Shown here: positions 58,671 to 64,000 of the stretch, piece by piece | Layout: every line of letters begins with the position of its first letter | Position numbering within the stretch: position 1 is the first letter of the stretch | Assembly: GCF_029962835.1 (NCBI RefSeq) | Contig: NC_080573.1 | Location: 30,125,001-30,189,000, forward strand | Reading direction: 5' to 3' | DNA length: 64,000 nt | Source: Magnolia sinica | Lineage: Eukaryota; Streptophyta; Magnoliopsida; Magnoliales; Magnoliaceae | Notes under the pieces: generated by a model | The model's database searches: none | What the model saw: the letters and a program-made list of their open reading frames with translations, nothing else | Told to the model about the DNA's origin: nothing | Made by a program: the position numbers and the translations under genes

Positions 58671-61026
58671 TCAAGACTTGTTGTGTCTTATATTGCGGCT
58701 TAATGTTCACACCCCAAGTATAGGGTTGTGATGTAGTAATACTCTCGATGAGACTGAGGTCGAATCTACAGGGACTAAACCTTGTACTTATTCTAAAAGT
58801 AACCAGAACTAGAACTAGAACTAGAATAAGATGAAATCTAAATTAGGTGAATATGAGGGAATAATTGTGAAATATTAATCTAAAACTTGTAAATTCAAAA
58901 GTAGGAAACTAGGGATTCAGAGGATCCACTTGTAGAGATTAGGGAGATCTACGCTTGATTCACGAACACAACTAGATTTAGAGTCCCATCTTCATCCAGT
59001 TGGAAGATATATCATTAAAAACCAATCTGAACTTCCTTTGATATAGTTTTCAATAGAATATAGGTATGAGAATTAGAATTGATTCCATCACAAAATCATG
59101 CCCACGAGACAAAGCAAACAACAGAATTTAACCAATCCACAACCAATCTGAGAGATATATGAATGTTAGGAAGGGTTCTATCATCCAACCATGCCCAGGA
59201 GACGATGGTGAACAACAGGATTCCCAAATTCATAATCCCTATAATGCTAAGGACATGCTCAAAGTCATCGTATATCCATTGTAATTTAAGTCACAACAAA
59301 CCATTAAAAACTGAAAGTATTCCTATTAATCAAACTATAATCAAAGAGAGTTCAAGTAACTTGAATCAAAGCCGTAGAACCAATCCCATTACACTACAAG
59401 CTTCACCTCTTAGCACTATCTAAGAGGTTTAGCATACCATAGAATGATTAAGCTAAAAATCTTTAAAAAATAAAGAGGCAAAGGAAGAAAAACTCTTTAT
59501 GATGGAGCCGGCCCACGTTCTCTCTCGTTCTTCTTCACGTTCACGCCTCCACGGCTGCCCCCAAATGCCTTAACTCTCTCTTTTCTCTCCTTTTATAAAG
59601 AAGCCAGGATGGTGGAAGGGTTTTACGCAGCAAGGGCGGTTCGTATGGAATTATGCAGCGAAAGCTTGGAACAACCACGTTTGGGAGTGATTTGGGACGT
59701 GTGATCCACCCATCCGTCGATTCTGGCTTCTTGGCTAGTGTCATGGTCACCCACTGGACATGTTCGACGGTCTGGATCATGGAAATTCATGATGGATGGT
59801 CCCCACTACAGAAAAATGGACGGACAAAGTAATTTTGAATCCAAGATACGCTGACGTGTTCGGTGGGCCCATATTAATGTTTTCTGAGAAATCCAACCCA
59901 TTCATTGGATTCCTGACGAAAAACTAGTCGATAAGGAGTGGTTTTTGTTGAGTTTTGGTATGGTCCACTATATAAAACCAAGTCACCGTTAATCTTACAT
60001 TTTTTTACGATCCACGTGCATACACGTGCATGAGGCCAAACGGCCACCTAAGTGATGGTTGTGCCCCCCATCTGGATGCAATGGACGGTCCAGATTCTTC
60101 AACGGACTGATAGGGTGGGCCCACTATACATTCACCGTCCACTCCTTGCAGATGCATGGTTTTGGAAGAAACGTCGATCAGCACGCTGACTGACTTTTGT
60201 TTATTCCGTGCACAGCGAACGTGCACACTCGCATTGGTGGAGGGCCCACGGTAATGATGTGATAAATCCACACTGTCCATCGATTTTTTTACATCATTTA
60301 AGGGGTTGGAACTAAATTTGAAGCATATCCAAATGTCAGGCGGGCCCCAAATCAGGATTTTACGAGCTGATCTGTCCATTGGGCCACTTCCACAGGGATC
60401 CAATGGCTGAAAATTGACGTGTATGGTTAATTTATGGTCCTCAGGCCATATATGAAGTATCGAGCCAAACGGATGGTGGAAACCCTGTGATCTTGTATTT
60501 TGGACGGTTTTCAGGTCTATTTAATGTGAGTGGCGTGATTTTCTCGGCTCTTTGGCTTGTAAATCCTTTAATCTTGGTCCCTTGGGGTCCGTTCCCTATC
60601 TTGGTGATTTTAGAGCATTAAATTAATGCTTTTAGTGGCCTTTTTCAATCTCGGCTCCTAAATACACTTTGCAACACAAACGTGATTAAAATAAGCCATT
60701 AAACCGTATGATGTTCGTAAAATTAGGTAATAAATGGGGTCTAATATGCAATATTTAACCCTCAACACTCAACACTTATGGAGAGCCAAGTGGACGAAAA
60801 TCTGGTCCTTTGCTTGCCTCAACTAAGGAAATCTTACTTTTGTGCATCGTGATTTGCCCACATCATCACTAACATTATCAGCAATTAATGAGGCATTAAA
60901 TGCAATTTGTGATGATAAGTAGGAATAAATATGAATTTTCTCATAATATATATAACTCATACCTCATTATGAGACTCATATGATGTCAACATACCTGCTA
61001 CTTAGGTGGTGTGCCAATCGGCGGAT
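58671..61026. mobile_element. Probable LTR-retroelement remnant
   Basis: Text near 58700 (caccccaagtatagggttgt, then gatgtagtaat and gtcgaatctacagggact) is a motif set I associate with the ends of some plant gypsy elements, from memory. No coding domain is found up to 61026; the 132-codon minus frame 60005-60403 covers MITE-like sequence. Borders undefined. Confidence 0.35.
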
Positions 61027-61570
61027 GCGGATTGGATACTGAGAAAGTCAATAGCCAAATTGCTACTGAAGTGACCTCATCAAGATCCGTGGACCCCACC
61101 ATGATGCATTTGCATCCATACCATCCAACCATTTGTAGATATCGTTTTATGACATGAGAAAAAGAATGATATAGATATAAAGTTCATGTGGACCCATCAC
61201 AAAAAACCATGGGAGCAGTCACACCCACAGTTGAAACATTTATAAGGCCCACCATAATGTGTTTTTGAGATCCAACTTATTCATAAGTTAACATAGAGAT
61301 AGATGAAGTGAAAAAATAAATATCAGCTTGATCGGAAACTTCTGTGGCCCCTAAGAAGTTTTGAATGGTGGATGTCACTATCCCTATTGTTTCCTATGGT
61401 GGGGTCCACTTGAACTTTAGATCTATATCATTATTTTTCTTATACCATAAAACGATCTCTACAAATGGTTGGACGGTATGGATACAACACATGCATCATG
61501 GTGGGGTCCATAGCTTGGTGACGTCACTTCAGTAGGATTTGGCTACTGACCTTGTCAGTATCTAATCCGC
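61027..61570. mobile_element. Foldback MITE with long inverted termini
   Basis: The left end is gcggattggatactgagaaa and the right end, inverted, is gcggattagatactgacaag. The match continues through the 'ctactgaagtgac' and 'ccaccatgatgcat' blocks and the inner 'atttgtagatatcgttttat' block. Same family as 17013 and 21936. No transposase. Confidence 0.72.
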
Positions 61571-62178
61571 GCCCCCAATCAGCTTACCCTAGCCATTAAT
61601 CATATGTCCCTATCATCAAAGGACGTGTCCAAAAATATATTTTCAATTACTCAGCTCTTATCTTTGGTAGTTGACAAATACGTGGATAAGAAGATATGGA
61701 CCACAATCCATGTTCATAGAAAAAGGCCAAAGATTCGATGCTAAGATATTCCAATTTGAGTTATTTTTTGGGCATCGTCCCTCCTTTGATATCATATCAA
61801 TGGGCTGGATAAACCAAACATGGGTCCCGTATGTACAAGCTCGGTGTAGGTAGTTTTCCATGAATTTTTTTACGAGGCATGCGCTGGGCCTATGTAGTAG
61901 AGCAACGCAAAGGGAATTTAATGTGTACTTGTAATTTAAAATTTGAAAAATGGCCCTCGAAATAGAATAGTGTCAGCCATGCTAAATCTTGGCCATTCAT
62001 TAAATAGATTTTAGTATAAGAGTACTACATGTGTGCACATCGAAGTCATTCGTTGGGCATACATAGGTTAGTGTAGGGTACAATACTCTGCTACACTTGT
62101 TGTAGTTAGATCTAGATATAACCAGTAATGGGTCCACCATGCTTTATACGTAAAATTCTCTGTTTATGAGGTTACGTC
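61571..62178. other. No recognised feature
   Basis: Short overlapping frames occur on both strands (61658-61861 and 61671-61853) without similarity. No repeat family was identified. Confidence 0.4.
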
Positions 62179-63285
62179 TAGGGTTGTACATCAAGCCGAA
62201 CCGAGTCAAGCTGGCCTCATCTCAGCTCGACTCGATCACCAGGCACACCTAGCTCGGTCAGCAATTAGACCAGTTTGAGCTGAGTTCGAGCCAGATTCGA
62301 GCTTTCGAGCTGTCAAGCCAAGTTCAAGCTCGAGCTTTCGAGCCGAGTTCGAATTTGAGTTTAATTTTTTTGTTTAGTCTTCAAATTTTTAAGTTTTTGA
62401 ATTTGAGTTCGAGTTTATACTAATATACAATGTCGAAGCTTGAAACTAGGAAGTCGAAAGTATCGAGTTAAAATTATAATTTTACTACATACTTTTAATA
62501 ATACAATAAAGCATAAAATAAAATATCAAATACAAACTAAAGACACTACCGTAGAAGAGATTCGTCTGCCGAGCTCGAGCTGCTATCCAAATCTTCATAT
62601 ATGTACTCGTTCACCTCTCCCCAATCAGAAGGTGGAGATAGCTTTTTATCGCCCTCTTATATACTTTGAATTAGATTTTTCAATATTTCTTTGTGAGAAG
62701 ATTTATACGTAGTTCCCAACGTCTTATAAAACGCACCAAGATTGGAGAGAAACTTAGATGAATTCTTATTCTTATTCTTTTTAGCTATGCAGCTAAAACT
62801 TACTTTGACATCATATTGTCTTGGATGACATTGCTGATGTGTAAAAGCCTCTTCAATACTACACTTTAATGCGAGTTGAAATTGTTCTTCTTCCAATGCT
62901 AATAATTTAGCTTCATCCTCTACCTTAGAAAGTTTGGATGAGGGAGTGGAAGGTTTTTTGTTTGAATTAATAAGTGCTTGGAAAAGAAGTTGGACTTCCT
63001 TTGGGGCTTTAGAACACAGTTTTGCATCTCACCCCGACAGGATAAGTGTAGCCTGACCTGATTAGTTTTGTTAACAAACTTTACTTCACACAAATGACAC
63101 AAAATCTTTAACTTTTTAGACTTTGGATAATGAACTAAGGAACCATAGTCTCAAACGCCGATCGATGGTTCACTTGAAGACATGTCTACATATTGTGTTG
63201 GAATAATTAGTATTTTAGCAATAATGAAATATGACATAAAATAAAAGTAATTTATGGATAAAAAAATCCATTAATGCATTGTACG
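62179..63285 (-). mobile_element. hAT element, internally deleted
   Basis: The end TAGGGTTGTACATCAAGCCG (62179) and the following gagctcgag-rich subterminal tract are typical of a plant hAT family. The transposase reads on the minus strand from ATG at 63183 (MSSSEPSIGV), with a BED-type finger near CHLCEVKFVNKTNQVRLHLS, then LEEEQFQLALKCSIEEA and SCIAKKNKNKNSSKFLSNLG. It then passes directly to the C-terminal tail KKLSPPSDWGEVNEYIYEDL, DSSSSSADESLLR and stop (62545-62660). The catalytic middle is missing, and there is at least one in-frame stop and frame changes. It is a non-autonomous derivative. The other terminus is not seen; an LTR starts at 63286. Confidence 0.72.
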
Positions 63286-64000
63286 TGTCAGGCCCGTGTC
63301 CTAGACCATACCGTTCCATAAACTCCTACGGTCCTCCCGGTCGAATTCTGGCAACCCACGACGTATAGATAGCATTTGCATGCGACCCTGAGTCACATCC
63401 TGCCAATCTAAGTCGACTTGATCCTAGACTTGTACCCTTGCGACCACGCCATCACCGCGGTTCTAACGCCGCGTCTTGCATGCCGATGCGATACCCAGAC
63501 GAGGAGTTGTGAGCTCACGTATTTTTTGAGGAAAACGTCGCGTGTGCGAATTTCGAACGAATCTCTACAACCTATCCCATCAATCAATCAATCAATCAAA
63601 TCAAGTTAAGTACAAATAATCATCCCTCTCTTACACCACCCTCTAAGCTTTCCGTAAGCTTATGCACGATAGATGCATGCAGGTGGCAGCAGTTTTAAGC
63701 TTGGAGCGTGCAGCTGTCTTCTGGAGCCTTCGATTTTTGATATATGTATATCCCTTTCGGCATTATATTCAACTTTTTGACATTAGTGGATATGTGATGA
63801 TGATGTTGCCTTTGTGATTTGGGTAAACTTGTGGTTATGCTTGTTATGAAACAAATGTACGTTGAAAATCCTCCTTATAGGATCTCAGGATCGGAATCTG
63901 GCGTATGGGCGTTGGAAGTGGAGAATGGGGTATTACAGAGGCTGTCGGCATCGAATTCGGCGATCGGTAATTTTGTGAGCCCGGTTTCCGAGTTTGGAGC
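63286..64000. mobile_element. Short form of the 40274-family LTR, cut by window edge
   Basis: It begins TGTCAGGCCCGTGTCC and first follows the left end of the 5.1 kb LTR (40274-40620), then its right end (45025-45405), without the middle, so it is only about 0.72 kb. The window ends a few bases before the expected terminus. No coding. Fossil. Confidence 0.75.

Noticed and set aside
58690-60960. A confident gypsy lineage assignment
   Set aside because: Only short remembered motifs support it; no termini or coding domains are visible.

Overview
The window looks like nuclear DNA of a flowering plant. It holds one intron-split plant cytochrome P450 gene, Ty1/copia and Ty3/gypsy-type LTRs, CACTA, Mutator-like, hAT and Tourist-like DNA transposons, tRNA-derived SINEs and many foldback MITEs. 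MITEs rich in a 'gtgggcccaccatgatgtatg'-type core recur throughout; a magnoliid or other early-diverging angiosperm is a guess from general look only. I see no rRNA or tRNA gene, no CRISPR array and no prokaryotic gene organisation.

Layout. 1-6117: a minus-strand, broken Ty1/copia element with a complete 5' LTR on the right and a 3' LTR cut by the window edge. 6118-13580: two copies of a dispersed repeat, the first split by a 3.3 kb solo LTR (6677-9950) with a 5 bp target duplication, plus hAT-like and MITE-like filler. 13581-23377: decayed repeats, a 21 bp minisatellite (17618-18279) and several foldback MITEs. 23378-25889: two abutting LTR fragments of different families. 26556-37578: a CACTA-type element about 11 kb long that carries exon-sized pieces of several unrelated host genes (ADP-glucose pyrophosphorylase large subunit, a TLS1/C9orf78-like splicing factor, a PPR protein, calmodulin), all on the minus strand and several with splice sites, and is itself hit by an LTR. 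38495-48858: a 10.4 kb Mutator-like element with about 0.97 kb inverted termini, 21 bp arrays next to the termini, a near-perfect 9 bp target duplication, and a 5.1 kb solo LTR and a SINE nested inside. 49473-55087: the only apparently intact host gene, a CYP71-type P450 of 510 residues in two exons; its 4.1 kb intron contains a nested stack (Tourist-like element, SINE, solo copia LTR). 56811-58670: an inverted partial copy of the P450 promoter, exon 1 and intron start, now a pseudogene. 58671-64000: LTR-like remnant, foldback MITE, an internally deleted hAT element, and a short form of the same LTR family seen at 40274-45413.

How the parts relate. Only the P450 gene is likely to give a functional protein. 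Its surroundings suggest three effects that can be tested: the inverted exon-1 copy 6 kb away could give hairpin RNA or structural rearrangement; the solo LTR lies sense in the intron, upstream of the heme-binding exon; and a CT microsatellite starts at the splice donor. The main novelty candidates are the multi-gene-capturing CACTA element and the giant Mutator-like element with minisatellite-bearing termini.
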